This document shows, one piece after another, positions 1 to 9,616 of a stretch of 64,000 nt of DNA. The position numbers and the translations under genes are program-made. Numbering within the stretch: position 1 is the first letter of the stretch; the number at the start of each line of letters is the position of its first letter. The notes below the pieces were generated by a model. That model saw only the letters and a program-made list of their open reading frames with translations. It ran no database searches and had not been told where the DNA came from. The DNA is taken from positions 1,488,001 to 1,552,000 of the forward strand of contig NZ_VIWW01000001.1 in assembly GCF_007829885.1 (NCBI RefSeq). Reading direction: 5' to 3'. This DNA comes from Streptomyces brevispora. GTDB lineage: Bacteria; Actinomycetota; Actinomycetes; Streptomycetales; Streptomycetaceae.

Positions 1-512
1 CGAGGACCGTGAGCCTGGTCCCGCAGAAGCCGTATCTGTTCTCCGGAACGGTCGCGAGCAATCTGCGGTACGGAAACCCGGACGCGACCGACGAGGAGCT
101 GTGGCACGCGCTGGAGGTCGCACAGGCCAAGGAGTTCGTCGAGGGTCTGGAGCACGGTCTCGACGCGCCGATCGCGCAGGGCGGCACCAATGTCTCCGGC
201 GGGCAGAGGCAGCGGCTGTCGATCGCCCGGACGCTGGTTCAGCAGCCGGAGATCTACCTCTTCGACGACTCGTTCTCCGCACTGGACTACGCCACGGACG
301 CCGCGCTGCGCGCGGCACTGCTGCGGGAGACCGCCACCGCGACCGTGGTGATCGTCGCGCAGCGGGTGTCCACCATCCGTGACGCCGACCGGATCCTGGT
401 GATGGACGAGGGCCGGGTCGTCGGCACCGGCAGTCATCACGAGCTGATGGACGGCAATGAAACATACCGGGAGATCGTGCTCTCCCAGCTGACGGAAGCG
501 GAGGCCGCGTAA
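1..512 (+). CDS. ABC exporter half-transporter, C-terminal part (5' end outside window)
   Basis: This is the nucleotide-binding domain of a membrane-bound ABC exporter; the transmembrane part and Walker A lie upstream of the window. The open frame enters at base 3 without a start. Visible motifs are the Q-loop region (SLVPQKPYLFSGTV), a full signature (VSGGQRQRLSIART) and the Walker B segment IYLFDDSFSALD. Two catalytic positions are atypical: the Walker B glutamate is Asp, and the switch histidine is Gln (VAQRVSTI instead of AHRLSTI). This is the pattern of the degenerate partner in heterodimeric exporters. The stop overlaps the next gene's ATG by one base (TAATG), so the two are translationally coupled and probably form one transporter. 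The substrate cannot be read from sequence. Confidence 0.93.
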   Translation, partial: RTVSLVPQKPYLFSGTVASNLRYGNPDATDEELWHALEVAQAKEFVEGLEHGLDAPIAQGGTNVSGGQRQRLSIARTLVQQPEIYLFDDSFSALDYATDAALRAALLRETATATVVIVAQRVSTIRDADRILVMDEGRVVGTGSHHELMDGNETYREIVLSQLTEAEAA

Positions 513-2443
513 TGGCAGGGCCTGGCGGACGCATGATGGCGGGCGGGGCGCCGACCGAGCGGTCCATGGACTTCAAGGGGTCCACGAAGCGGCTGCTGAA
601 GCGCTTCGCCTCGGAGAAGACGACGCTGTACGTGATGCTGGTGGCCGGGGCGCTGAGCGTGGCGCTCTCGGTGGTCGGGCCGAAGATCCTCGGCAAGGCC
701 ACCGACCTGGTGTTCGCCGGGGTCGTCGGCCGGCAGATGCAGGCGGGGACGACCAAGGAGCAGGCCATCGAGGGCCTGCACAAGTCCAACAGCGGCCTGG
801 CCGACATGCTCTCCAAGGTGGACTTCACCCCGGGCAAGGGCATGGACTTCGACGCGATCGGCCATGTGCTGCTGGCGGCGCTGATCACGTACGTCGGTGC
901 CGGGCTGCTGATGCTGGTGTCGACGCGGCTGTCGATCCGGGTGATCAACCGGGTCGTGTTCCAGATGCGCGAGGACATCCAGACGAAGCTGTCGCGGCTG
1001 CCGCTGTCGTACTTCGACCGGCAAAAGCGCGGCGAGGTGCTGAGCCGGGCGACGAACGACATAGACAACATCTCGCAGACGATGCAGCAGACGATGGGCC
1101 AGCTCATCAACTCGTTGCTGACCATCGTCGGCGTGCTGATCATGATGTTCTGGATCTCGCCGCTGCTGGCGGTCGTCGCACTGGCGACGGTGCCGCTGTC
1201 GGTGGTCGTGGCGACCAAGGTGGGCAAGCGTTCGCAGCCGCAGTTCGTCCAGCAGTGGAAGGTGACGGGCACGCTCAACGCCCACATCGAGGAGATGTAC
1301 ACCGGGCACACCCTGGTGAAGGTCTTCGGCCGGCAGGAGGAGTCCGCGCGGGACTTCGCCGAGCAGAACGACGCACTGTACGAGGCCGGGTTCAAGGCGC
1401 AGTTCAACAGCGGGATCATGCAGCCGCTGATGATGTTCGTGTCGAACCTCAACTATGTGCTGATCGCCGTGATCGGTGGCCTGCGGGTCGCTTCCGGCTC
1501 ACTGTCGATCGGTGATGTGCAGGCCTTCATCCAGTACTCGCGGCAGTTCTCCATGCCGCTGACCCAGGTCGCCTCGATGGCGAACCTGGTGCAGTCCGGG
1601 GTGGCGTCGGCCGAGCGTATCTTCGAGCTGCTGGACGCCGAGGAGCAGGACGCCGGTCCCGCACCCGGCAAGGGCGCGCACCCGGAGGAGCTGCGCGGCA
1701 ACGTCTCGCTGGAGAACGTGTCGTTCCGCTACGACCCGGAGAAGCCGCTCATCGAGGACCTGTCGCTGAACGTCGAACCGGGTCACACGGTCGCGATCGT
1801 CGGCCCGACCGGCGCGGGCAAGACGACGCTGGTCAATCTGCTGATGCGGTTCTACGAGGTGACGGGCGGCCGGATCGCCCTCGACGGGGTCGATGTCGCG
1901 ACGATGTCGCGCGCCGATCTGCGGTCGGGGATCGGCATGGTCCTCCAGGACACCTGGCTGTTCGGCGGGACCATCGCGGAGAACATCGCGTACGGGGCAT
2001 CGGGCGAGGTCAGCCGGGAGGAGATCGAGGAGGCGGCGCGGGCGGCCCACGCCGACCGCTTCATCCGCACCCTGCCGGACGGCTACGACACGGTGATCGA
2101 CGACGAGGGCACCGGCGTCAGCGCGGGTGAGAAGCAGCTGATCACCATCGCGCGGGCGTTCCTGTCCGACCCGGTGATACTGGTCCTCGACGAGGCGACC
2201 AGCTCGGTCGACACCCGTACCGAGGTGCTGATCCAGAAGGCGATGGCGCGCCTGGCGCACGGTCGTACGAGCTTCGTGATCGCGCACCGGCTCTCCACCA
2301 TCCGGGACGCCGACGTCATCCTGGTGATGGAGAACGGCTCGATCGTCGAACAGGGCACGCACGACGAGCTGCTGCAGGCACAGGGCTCGTACGCCGGGCT
2401 GTACGCGGCCCAGTTCGCGCAGGCGGTCGCCGAGGTCGACTAG
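512..2443 (+). CDS. ABC exporter half-transporter (permease fused to ATPase), second subunit
   Basis: A 643-residue half-transporter: an N-terminal six-helix exporter domain (about residues 40-370) and a C-terminal ATPase. Walker A is GPTGAGKTT. Walker B is VILVLDEATSSVD with the catalytic Glu, and the switch region VIAHRLSTI keeps its His. The signature is atypical (TGVSAGEKQ instead of LSGGQ). The upstream subunit has a good signature but poor Walker B and switch residues, so a heterodimer would have one competent and one degenerate ATP site, as known for TM287/288-type exporters. The predicted location is the cytoplasmic membrane. The ligand is unknown; multidrug or lipid export is only an inference. 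Confidence 0.95.
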   Translation: MAGPGGRMMAGGAPTERSMDFKGSTKRLLKRFASEKTTLYVMLVAGALSVALSVVGPKILGKATDLVFAGVVGRQMQAGTTKEQAIEGLHKSNSGLADMLSKVDFTPGKGMDFDAIGHVLLAALITYVGAGLLMLVSTRLSIRVINRVVFQMREDIQTKLSRLPLSYFDRQKRGEVLSRATNDIDNISQTMQQTMGQLINSLLTIVGVLIMMFWISPLLAVVALATVPLSVVVATKVGKRSQPQFVQQWKVTGTLNAHIEEMYTGHTLVKVFGRQEESARDFAEQNDALYEAGFKAQFNSGIMQPLMMFVSNLNYVLIAVIGGLRVASGSLSIGDVQAFIQYSRQFSMPLTQVASMANLVQSGVASAERIFELLDAEEQDAGPAPGKGAHPEELRGNVSLENVSFRYDPEKPLIEDLSLNVEPGHTVAIVGPTGAGKTTLVNLLMRFYEVTGGRIALDGVDVATMSRADLRSGIGMVLQDTWLFGGTIAENIAYGASGEVSREEIEEAARAAHADRFIRTLPDGYDTVIDDEGTGVSAGEKQLITIARAFLSDPVILVLDEATSSVDTRTEVLIQKAMARLAHGRTSFVIAHRLSTIRDADVILVMENGSIVEQGTHDELLQAQGSYAGLYAAQFAQAVAEVD

Positions 2444-2504
2444 GCGATCACCGGTCGGCGCCGTTCCGCGGCTGCCCCGGGCGGATGTGCGCGGGTACGC
2501 GTGC

Positions 2505-3650
2505 TCAGTCGAGGTAGCCGCGGAGCTGGTCGGCGAAGGCGTGGTCCCGCAGCTTGTTGAGGGTCTTGGACTCGATCTGGCGGATGCGTTCCCGGGTCAC
2601 GCCGAAGATCCGGCCTATCTCCTCAAGCGTGCGGGGCCGCCCGTCGGCCAGCCCGTACCGCAGCTGGACCACCTTCCGCTCGCGCTCGTTGAGCGTGGAG
2701 AGCACCGCTTCCAGGTGTTCGCGCAGCAGCAGGAAGGCGGCGGACTCGACCGGGGACGCGGCGTCGCCGTCCTCGATCAGGTCGCCGAGCGACACGTCGT
2801 CCTCCTCGCCGACCGGGGCGTGCAGGGACACCGGTTCCTGGGCGAGGCGCAGCACCTCGCCGACCCGCTCCGGGGTGAGGTCGAGCTGGGCGGCGACCTC
2901 CTCGGGCGTCGGCTCGTAGCCGCGCTCCTGGAGCATCCGGCGCTGGACGCGCACGACACGGTTGATCAGTTCGACGACATGGACCGGGACCCGGATGGTC
3001 CGCGCCTGGTCGGCCAGCGCGCGGGACATGGCCTGCCGGATCCACCAGGTCGCGTACGTGGAGAACTTGTAGCCGCGGGCGTAGTCGAACTTCTCGACCG
3101 CCCGGATCAGCCCGAGGTTTCCCTCCTGGACCAGGTCGAGCATGGTCAGTCCGCGGCCGATATAGCGTTTGGCCACGGAGACGACCAGGCGCAGATTGGC
3201 CTCGATGAGGCGGCGTTTGGCCGTCCGGCCCATGACCACCAGCCGGTCCAGATCGACGGCCAGCCGGGTGTCGGGGTCCGGGGTGCGGGCGAGGCGCTCC
3301 TCGGCGAACAGGCCGGCCTCGACGCAGCGGGCGAGCTCCACCTCGTCGGCGGCGGTGAGCAGCGGGATGCGGCCGATCTCCCGCAGATACTGCCGGAACA
3401 GGTCGGACGACGGCCCGCCCGGGTCCGGCCGGCCGCGCTGCTCCGGGGGGTCCGGGAGCTCTGCCGACTCCTCCATGACCGCCTCGGGTGGGTCGGGTAC
3501 GTCCTGTGGGTCCGGTGGCGCCTGGGGTGGGTGCGGCCGTTCGGGCACGGGTGGCGGGGGGTCCGCCGCGGCCTCCGGATGACGTACGGCCCGGTGCTGC
3601 GCGGGGATTGCCGAGACACGCTCGGTTTCGGTCACGGTCCGGGTCTGCAC
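2505..3650 (-). CDS. hrdA: RNA polymerase principal-like sigma factor (HrdA-type, group 2)
   Basis: A sigma-70 family factor that recruits RNA polymerase to promoters. I place the start at GTG 3650 because GGAGG lies eight bases upstream, giving 381 residues; an ATG at 3773 is in frame but has no comparable site. The first 100 residues are Pro-rich and variable. Region 1.2 follows ([18 protein letters not shown]), then regions 2.1-2.4 ([29 protein letters not shown]), region 3, and a region 4.2 helix-turn-helix ([20 protein letters not shown]). It is shorter than HrdB and lacks HrdB's long N-terminal extension. Its place next to dnaG matches hrdA of S. coelicolor (from memory), a dispensable paralogue of the essential HrdB. 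Confidence 0.88.
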   Translation of the reverse strand: MQTRTVTETERVSAIPAQHRAVRHPEAAADPPPPVPERPHPPQAPPDPQDVPDPPEAVMEESAELPDPPEQRGRPDPGGPSSDLFRQYLREIGRIPLLTAADEVELARCVEAGLFAEERLARTPDPDTRLAVDLDRLVVMGRTAKRRLIEANLRLVVSVAKRYIGRGLTMLDLVQEGNLGLIRAVEKFDYARGYKFSTYATWWIRQAMSRALADQARTIRVPVHVVELINRVVRVQRRMLQERGYEPTPEEVAAQLDLTPERVGEVLRLAQEPVSLHAPVGEEDDVSLGDLIEDGDAASPVESAAFLLLREHLEAVLSTLNERERKVVQLRYGLADGRPRTLEEIGRIFGVTRERIRQIESKTLNKLRDHAFADQLRGYLD

Positions 3651-3841
3651 GGGGGCGACCTCCAGGTGATCGCTGCCGGACCGCGGGATGGAGGACCACC
3701 GTTCGGTGGGCCGGTCGCGCTCCGATGACTCAGGCACCGCCACCCAGTGTGGGGTACGACACACAGCCGCCACGAGGGGCGTGCGGGCACTTTCTGAGTC
3801 CGTCGCGTGACCGGGCGGCTACCCGGTGGCCCGGCGGCCGG

Positions 3842-5749
3842 TCAGAGCGCGTCGGCTCCGCTGTTGCGCAGGGACTGGGCGTACTGCTGGAGGACCCAGA
3901 CCTCGTTCTGCGCGGCGGCCAGGTGTTCCGGTGCGACATTGCTGCCGAGCCGGGCGAGGCTGCCCTGGACATCGTTGATCCGGCGGTCGACGGCCCGCAG
4001 CCGGACCTTGACCAGGTGCTCGCCCGCGTACGCCTCGTCGATGGACTTGCCGTGGAAGACCTCGACCGCCAGCTCGGTGACGAGCTTGCGCACCGTTTCG
4101 TTGGGGGTCGCGTCGAGCACCTGGACGAGGTATTCGCGGGTCTCGGCGACACCCAGTTCCGCGCCGCCGACCTCCGCGATGCACTGGCGGACCGCCGCGT
4201 ACGGCGGGGCGGTGAACTCGTCCATTCCGTAGGCGTCGAAGGCCGGGGAGACCAGGGCGGGCCGCTGCAGGGCGAGCTTGAGCAGCTCGCGCTCGGTGCG
4301 GTGGGCCGGGCTGCGGAGGTTGAGCGCGGGGCCGGAGGGGCCGGTGGGGGCCTGGATCTGCCGGCGCTGCGCGTCGGCTCGGGAGGAGGACCGCGCGGGT
4401 CCTCGCTGGTCGCCCCGGCCGCGGGCCCACTGGGCGAGCTGGTTGACCCGGTGCACGACGTACTCCTGGTCCAGGATGCCGACGAAGCCGGCCAGCTGGA
4501 CGGCGACCTCGCGCTGCACGCTGCCCGTCTTGATCTTGGCGACGACGGGGGCTGCCTCGTCGAGCGCGGCGGCGCGGCCCGCCGGGGTCTCCAGGTCGTA
4601 CCGGCCGACGATCTGGCGGAGTGCGAACTCGAAGAGCGGGGTGCGGGGTTCGACCAGGTCGCGGACGGCCTCGTCGCCCTTGGCCAGCCGCAGATCGCAC
4701 GGGTCCATATTGTCCGGGGCGATCGCGATGTAGGTCTCGGCGGCGAATTTCTGGTCGTCCTCGAAGGCGCGCAGGGCGGCCTTCTGGCCGGCTGCGTCAC
4801 CGTCGAAGGTGAAGATCACCCGGGCGCTGCCGTTGTCCATCAGGAGCCGGCGGAGGATCTTGATGTGGTCGCCGCCGAACGCCGTGCCGCAGGTGGCGAT
4901 GGCGGTGGTGATCCCGGCGAGGTGGCAGGCCATCACGTCGGTGTAGCCCTCGACGACGACGGCCCGGCTGGCCTTCGCGATGTCCTTCTTGGCCAGGTCG
5001 ATGCCGTACAGCACCTGGGACTTCTTGTAGATCGCGGTCTCGGGGGTGTTGAGGTACTTCGGGCCGTTGTCGTCGTCGCGCAGTTTGCGGGCGCCGAAGC
5101 CGACGATGTCACCCGCGGTGTCGCTGATCGGCCACATCAGCCGGCCGCGGAAGCGGTCGATGGGGCCGCGCCTGCCGTCCTGGGAGATGCCGGAGGCGAT
5201 CAGCTCCTTGTCGCTGAAGCCCTTGCCGCGCAGATAGCGGGTGAGGTGGTCCCAGCCGGCGGGGCTGTAGCCGACGCCGAAGTGGGCGGCGGCGGCCTGG
5301 TCGAAGCCGCGCTCGGCGAGGAACTTGCGGCCGATCTCCGCCTCGGGGCCGTCAAGCTGCTCCACGTAGAACTGGGCGGCCGCCTTGTGTGCCTCGACCA
5401 GCCGGATCCGCTCACCGCGCTGGTGGGAGGGGTTGTACCCGCCCTCCTCGTAGCGCAGGGTGATGCCGGCCTTGGCGGCGAGCCGCTCGACCACCTCGGA
5501 GAACTGGAGGTGATCGATCTTCATCACGAAGGCGATCGTGTCGCCGCCCTCCTGGCAGCCGAAGCAGTGGAAGAGACCCTTGCTCGGACTGACCTGGAAG
5601 GAGGGGGACTTCTCGTCGTGGAAGGGGCACAGGCCCTTGAGGTTTCCACCGCCCGCGTTGCGCAGCTGGAGGTACTCGGAAACGACGGCGTCGATCGGGA
5701 CCGCGTCCCGGACCGCCTTCACGTCGTCGTCATTGATCCTGCCTGCCAC
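3842..5749 (-). CDS. dnaG: DNA primase
   Basis: Synthesises RNA primers at the replication fork together with DnaB helicase. At 635 residues it has the usual actinobacterial length. The N-terminal zinc-binding domain has ligands Cys41, His44, Cys62 and Cys65 (CPFHDEKSPSF, HCFGCQ). The catalytic core follows, with the conserved GFGARKL segment near residue 235 and the Toprim acidic motifs VVEGYTDVMA and FTFDGDAAGQKAA. The C-terminal helicase-binding region is more variable and ends at GADAL. The start ATG precedes AGRINDDDVK, a typical DnaG N-terminus. The sigma gene lies downstream on the same strand, 190 bases away. Confidence 0.98.
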   Translation of the reverse strand: MAGRINDDDVKAVRDAVPIDAVVSEYLQLRNAGGGNLKGLCPFHDEKSPSFQVSPSKGLFHCFGCQEGGDTIAFVMKIDHLQFSEVVERLAAKAGITLRYEEGGYNPSHQRGERIRLVEAHKAAAQFYVEQLDGPEAEIGRKFLAERGFDQAAAAHFGVGYSPAGWDHLTRYLRGKGFSDKELIASGISQDGRRGPIDRFRGRLMWPISDTAGDIVGFGARKLRDDDNGPKYLNTPETAIYKKSQVLYGIDLAKKDIAKASRAVVVEGYTDVMACHLAGITTAIATCGTAFGGDHIKILRRLLMDNGSARVIFTFDGDAAGQKAALRAFEDDQKFAAETYIAIAPDNMDPCDLRLAKGDEAVRDLVEPRTPLFEFALRQIVGRYDLETPAGRAAALDEAAPVVAKIKTGSVQREVAVQLAGFVGILDQEYVVHRVNQLAQWARGRGDQRGPARSSSRADAQRRQIQAPTGPSGPALNLRSPAHRTERELLKLALQRPALVSPAFDAYGMDEFTAPPYAAVRQCIAEVGGAELGVAETREYLVQVLDATPNETVRKLVTELAVEVFHGKSIDEAYAGEHLVKVRLRAVDRRINDVQGSLARLGSNVAPEHLAAAQNEVWVLQQYAQSLRNSGADAL

Positions 5750-5829
5750 GAGTGAAGTCTACGGGTGGGCGGTGACAGTGGTGGTGCGGGCGGGGTGTGA
5801 TGCGGGCCGCCCGCGGTGCCCGGGTGCGT

Positions 5830-5860
5830 CCGTGCCGGGGCCCGCCGGGCTCCGGCACGG
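5830..5860 (-). terminator. Probable terminator of the FAD oxidoreductase gene
   Basis: A 14-bp inverted repeat (one G-T type mismatch) with a three-base loop lies 17 bases beyond the stop of the oxidoreductase gene. There is no T-run, as is common in Streptomyces. Confidence 0.6.
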
Positions 5861-5876
5861 GGACGGCCCGGATCGC

Positions 5877-7136
5877 TCAGATCAGTGACTCCAGCGGCAC
5901 CGTCGGATCGGCCAGCGCGTCCGGGTCGACCGGCTGACCGGCCTTGATCAGCTCCTGCACGGTGTCGGTGACGTCCCACACGTTCACGTTCATACCGGCG
6001 AGCACCTTGCCGTCCTTCAGCCAGAAGGCGATGAACTCGCGCTTGCCCGCGTCACCGCGGATCACGACCTGGTCGTAGCTGCCGGGCGGCGCCCAGCCCG
6101 AGTACTCCAGGCCGAGGTCGTACTGGTCGGAGAAGAAGTACGGCACCCGGTCGTAGGAGACGTCCTGGCCGAGCATGGCGCGGGCCGCCGCGGGGCCGCC
6201 GTTCAGCGCGTTGGCCCAGTGCTCGACCCGCAGCCGGGTGCCGAGCCGCGGGTGGGCCACGTTGGCGACGTCACCGGCGGCGTAGATGTGCGGGTCGCTG
6301 GTGCGCAGGGAGGCGTCGACGGCGATGCCGCCGCCCTGGGCGCGGGGGGCGATGTCGAGGCCGGCGGCCTCGGCGAGCGCGGATCGCGGGGCGGCCCCGA
6401 TCGCGGCGAGGACGTCGTGGGCGGGGTGCTCCTCGCCGTCGTCGGTGCGGACGGCGAGGACCATGCCGTCCTGGCCGACGATCTCGGTGAGCCGGCGGCC
6501 GAAGTGGAAGCGGACGCCGTGGTCGCTGTGCAGATCGGTGAAGAGCTGGCCGAGCTCGGGGCCGATGACACGGTGCAGCGGGGTCGGCTCCGGTTCGACG
6601 ACGGTGACCTCGGCGCCGTATCCGCGGGCCGCGGCCGCGACCTCCAGGCCGATCCAGCCGGCTCCGGCGATCACCAGATGGCCGTTGTCGCGGCCGAGCG
6701 CGGCCAGTACGTTGCGCAGCCGGTCGGAGTGGGCGAGGCGGCGCAGATGGTGGACTCCGGCCAGGTCGGTGCCGGCGATGTCGAGGCGGCGCGGCTCGGC
6801 GCCGGTGGCCAGGAGCAGCTTGTCGTAGTGGATGACGGTGCCGTCGCCGAGCTCCACGGAGCGGTCGTCGCGGTTCAGTACGGTGACGGGCTGGCCGAGG
6901 TGGAGCTCGATGTCGGCCCCCGCGTACCAGGCCGTCTCGTGGACGAAGACGCTGTCGCGTTCCTCCTTCCCGGACAGGTAGCCCTTGGAGAGCGGCGGGC
7001 GTTCGTACGGATGGTCGCGCTCATCGCCGATCAGGATGACGCGGCCGCTGAAACCCGCCGAGCGGAGCGTCTCCGCCGCCTTCGCTCCGGCCAGTCCTCC
7101 GCCGACAATGACGAACGTCCGATGTGCGTCGACCAC
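5877..7136 (-). CDS. FAD-dependent NAD(P)H oxidoreductase (ferredoxin/rubredoxin reductase type)
   Basis: A 419-residue two-dinucleotide-binding flavoprotein. The FAD motif is VIVGGGLAGAKA (Gly12-Gly17), the NAD(P)H motif is VIAGAGWIGLE (about residues 155-165), and the second FAD motif is IYAAGDVA. There is no CxxxxC redox-active disulphide. It therefore belongs with ferredoxin, rubredoxin or putidaredoxin reductases that feed electrons to cytochrome P450s or dioxygenases, rather than with lipoamide dehydrogenases. No ferredoxin or P450 gene is adjacent, so the partner is unknown. A near-perfect inverted repeat 70 bases upstream could be an operator. Confidence 0.9.
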   Translation of the reverse strand: MVDAHRTFVIVGGGLAGAKAAETLRSAGFSGRVILIGDERDHPYERPPLSKGYLSGKEERDSVFVHETAWYAGADIELHLGQPVTVLNRDDRSVELGDGTVIHYDKLLLATGAEPRRLDIAGTDLAGVHHLRRLAHSDRLRNVLAALGRDNGHLVIAGAGWIGLEVAAAARGYGAEVTVVEPEPTPLHRVIGPELGQLFTDLHSDHGVRFHFGRRLTEIVGQDGMVLAVRTDDGEEHPAHDVLAAIGAAPRSALAEAAGLDIAPRAQGGGIAVDASLRTSDPHIYAAGDVANVAHPRLGTRLRVEHWANALNGGPAAARAMLGQDVSYDRVPYFFSDQYDLGLEYSGWAPPGSYDQVVIRGDAGKREFIAFWLKDGKVLAGMNVNVWDVTDTVQELIKAGQPVDPDALADPTVPLESLI

Positions 7137-7480
7137 TTGATGCCTCCTCGGTGCTTGCTGCGCGGCGCCAACTGCGAGCGTCCCGCACGCAGCGTGATGG
7201 CGAAAGAGGGTGTGGCCCGATCAGGTCACACCCAGTGGTCATGGGCCGGTCCGCAAACCGGTGCCGCACCACGGGGAACAGGGTGGCAGGTGCGAGGTCG
7301 GGGCCCGGCGCCACGCGGTACGCGCGCCCAGCACACCACCTGTCACTTTGCCGGCCGGCGCCGCCGCGCCCCATGGCTCCGGGACAGGCCCTGGGCGGGA
7401 CGAACACGGGGTGCTCACCGGCGCGGGCCGGGACGGTCTTCGCCGGCGCCGCGACGGTGCGGGAGTGCTCCGGTGCCTGG
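7137..7480. other. Intergenic region with a 10-6-10 inverted repeat
   Basis: No convincing gene; the open frames here lack family features and have no ribosome binding site. The one clear structure is the inverted repeat at 7208-7233 described separately. Two stretches rich in GGCGCC and CCGGCG are ordinary high-GC sequence. Confidence 0.5.
7208..7233. promoter_or_regulatory. Inverted repeat, candidate operator upstream of the FAD oxidoreductase
   Basis: GGGTGTGGCC, six bases (CGATCA), then GGTCACACCC: two 10-base arms with one mismatch. It sits about 70 bases upstream of the oxidoreductase start on the minus strand. It could be bound by a dimeric repressor or form a leader hairpin; no known regulator is recognised. 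Confidence 0.4.
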
Positions 7481-8830
7481 TCATCGGCGGCGGGCGGTGA
7501 GCGAGTGGTGCAGGGTGCGGGCCGACGCGTCGGTCAGGGCGGCGATCTGGTCGACCAGGACGCGCTTGCGGGACCGGTCGTCGGGGGCGGCCTCGTACAG
7601 CGCCCGCAGCTGCGGCTCCAGTCCCTCCGGCGCGCGGGCGGTCAGCGCCGCGGCCAGTTCGGCGATGACGATCCGCTGTTCGGCGCGGATGGCCTCCTGT
7701 TCGGCGCGCTGCATGACGTAGCGGTCGGCGATCGCCTTGAGCACCGCGCACTCGTTGCGCGCCTCGCGGGGTACGACGAGCTCGGCGCCGTACCTGCCGA
7801 GCCGGCCGGTGCCGTACGCCCGGCGGGTGCCGCTCTCGGCGGCGAGGCAGAACCGGCCGATCAGCTGGCTCGTGGCGTCCTTCAGCCGGGCCTGGGCGAC
7901 GGCCGAGCCGTCGTAGCCGTGCGGCCACCAGTCCTGGCCGATGAGCCGGTCCAGCGCGTCGGAGAGCTCCTGCGGGTCGGTGTCCGCCGGGACGTACCGT
8001 CCGACGGCGACCTGCCAGATCTCCTGCCGCTCCGGCTCGGCGTCCAGGCAGTTGGGGTCGATGTGGCCGGCGTGCAGCCCGTCCTCGAAGTCGTGGACCG
8101 AGTACGCCACGTCGTCGGACCAGTCCATCACCTGGGCCTCGAAGCACTTGCGGTCCTGCGGGGCGCCCTTGCGGAACCAGTCGAAGACCGGCAGGTCGTC
8201 CTCGTAGACCCCGAACTTCGGCGAGCCGGGGTCGGTGGGGTGTGCGCCGCGGGGCCAGGGGTACTTGGTGGCGGCGTCGAGCGCGGCGCGGGTCAGGTTG
8301 AGCCCGACGCTGACCAGCTCACCGGTACGGGTGTCGGGCACGAACCGCTTCGGTTCGAGCCGGGTGAGCAGGCGCAGCGACTGGGCGTTCCCCTCGAATC
8401 CGCCGCAGTCGGAGGCGAAGTCGTTGAGCGCCTGCTCGCCGTTGTGGCCGAAGGGCGGGTGGCCCATGTCGTGGGAGAGGCAGGCCGTCTCGACCAGGTC
8501 GGGGTCGCAGCCGAGTGCGGCGCCGAGCTCGCGGCCGACCTGGGCGCATTCCAGTGAGTGGGTGAGCCGGGTCCGGGGGCTGGCGTCCCAGGCGTAGCTG
8601 CGGGTGCCGGGGGTGACCACCTGGGTCTTCCCGGCGAGCCGGCGCAGCGCGGCGGAGTGGAGCACCCGGGCTCGGTCGCGCTGGAAGGCGGTGCGGCCGG
8701 GCCGTTTGTCCGGTTCGGTGTCCCAGCGCTCGGCGTCGGCGGCGCCGTAAGGTGCCGTGTCTGATTCCTGCGTGCCGTGCGTGCCGTGCGTGCCGTCCAT
8801 GGGCTCGACATTAATCGGCCGGGCCGACAT
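7481..8830 (-). CDS. dgt: dGTP triphosphohydrolase-like HD protein
   Basis: Hydrolyses dNTPs (typically dGTP) to deoxynucleoside and triphosphate, controlling nucleotide pools. HD-domain metal ligands are visible: the first His in [10 protein letters not shown], the His-Asp pair in [16 protein letters not shown], and the distal Asp in [12 protein letters not shown]. At 449 residues it is in the actinobacterial Dgt range. The start is uncertain: ATG 8830 lies at the breakpoint of the truncated chelatase gene upstream, while ATG 8800 begins [11 protein letters not shown], a low-complexity leader. The first clearly conserved residues are [18 protein letters not shown]. The broken cbiX-like gene ends at or next to this start. 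Confidence 0.92.
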   Translation of the reverse strand: MSARPINVEPMDGTHGTHGTQESDTAPYGAADAERWDTEPDKRPGRTAFQRDRARVLHSAALRRLAGKTQVVTPGTRSYAWDASPRTRLTHSLECAQVGRELGAALGCDPDLVETACLSHDMGHPPFGHNGEQALNDFASDCGGFEGNAQSLRLLTRLEPKRFVPDTRTGELVSVGLNLTRAALDAATKYPWPRGAHPTDPGSPKFGVYEDDLPVFDWFRKGAPQDRKCFEAQVMDWSDDVAYSVHDFEDGLHAGHIDPNCLDAEPERQEIWQVAVGRYVPADTDPQELSDALDRLIGQDWWPHGYDGSAVAQARLKDATSQLIGRFCLAAESGTRRAYGTGRLGRYGAELVVPREARNECAVLKAIADRYVMQRAEQEAIRAEQRIVIAELAAALTARAPEGLEPQLRALYEAAPDDRSRKRVLVDQIAALTDASARTLHHSLTARRR

Positions 8831-8837
8831 TGGGGGC

Positions 8838-9527
8838 TCAGGCGCAGTACGGGCACCCCGCCGAGCCGTTCGCCGAGCAGCTGCGCGGTGCGACGGGTGT
8901 CGGCGGCCGATTCGGGGTCGCGCGAACCGGCGGCGGCGAGGACCACGGCGCTGTTGCGGTTCCCGTCGTCCGAGGGCTGCCAGCCGGCCTCGGCGAGCCG
9001 GCCGCGGAGCGCCTCGACCAGCAACGGGTGCGGTCCGAGCGGTGCGGCGGTCCTGGTGCGCAGGGCGGGGGCACCGGCGACGGCCTCCGGGATGTCCTGC
9101 TTGACGTGGTGGCCGCGGCCCAGCAGCAGCGGCACCAGGACCGCCTCGCCGTCGCCCAGGGTGTCCAGGGGCTCCGGCAGGAGGGGTGCGTTCAGCTCGA
9201 TGTGCCCGAGCCGGACGTCGAGCCCCGGCCGCAGCTCCCGCACCCGGTCGAGCAGCTCCGTCACCGTGCGCAGCGCCTGCGGGTCCCGGCTGCCGTGTGC
9301 GACGGCGACCAGGGCGGGGGCGGGGGCCAGTGCGGTGGCGGCTGGGCCAGGGGGCTCATGTCGCCCTGTGCGGGCCGGGACCGGGTGCGGTGCATGGGCC
9401 GTCGGGTTCCGTTCAGGGAGACGAGGCTGAGCTGGGTGCCGAGCTGTGCGGTGATACGGGTCAGCAGTTGCGCCGTGCTGTCGAGGGGCGGGGACTCCTG
9501 AGGGTGTTCCGGTGCCGGCTCCGTCAT
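8838..9527 (-). pseudogene. Sirohydrochlorin chelatase-like gene, frameshifted and truncated
   Basis: A CbiX/SirB-type chelatase inserts Fe2+ or Co2+ into sirohydrochlorin for siroheme or cobalamin. The N-terminal part (MTEPAPEHPQESPP to GDMSPLAQ) is in one frame. From about 9348 the family sequence continues in the next frame ([19 protein letters not shown], with the catalytic His of the HGSR motif). One C missing from a CCC run explains the shift. A second family-like repeat follows ([19 protein letters not shown]), but homology stops after LGGVPVL near 8850. The expected last third of the protein is absent, and the frame runs on antisense-like through dgt. This is either a real pseudogene or an error with an assembly collapse. 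Confidence 0.72.
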
Positions 9528-9616
9528 GAACCGATGGTGCCGGGCGCAGGTTGCCGCGTCGTTGCGGGCCGGTCACGGGTGTCTACCGCGGCCTCACGGC
9601 ACGGCCGGGGGCGCTG

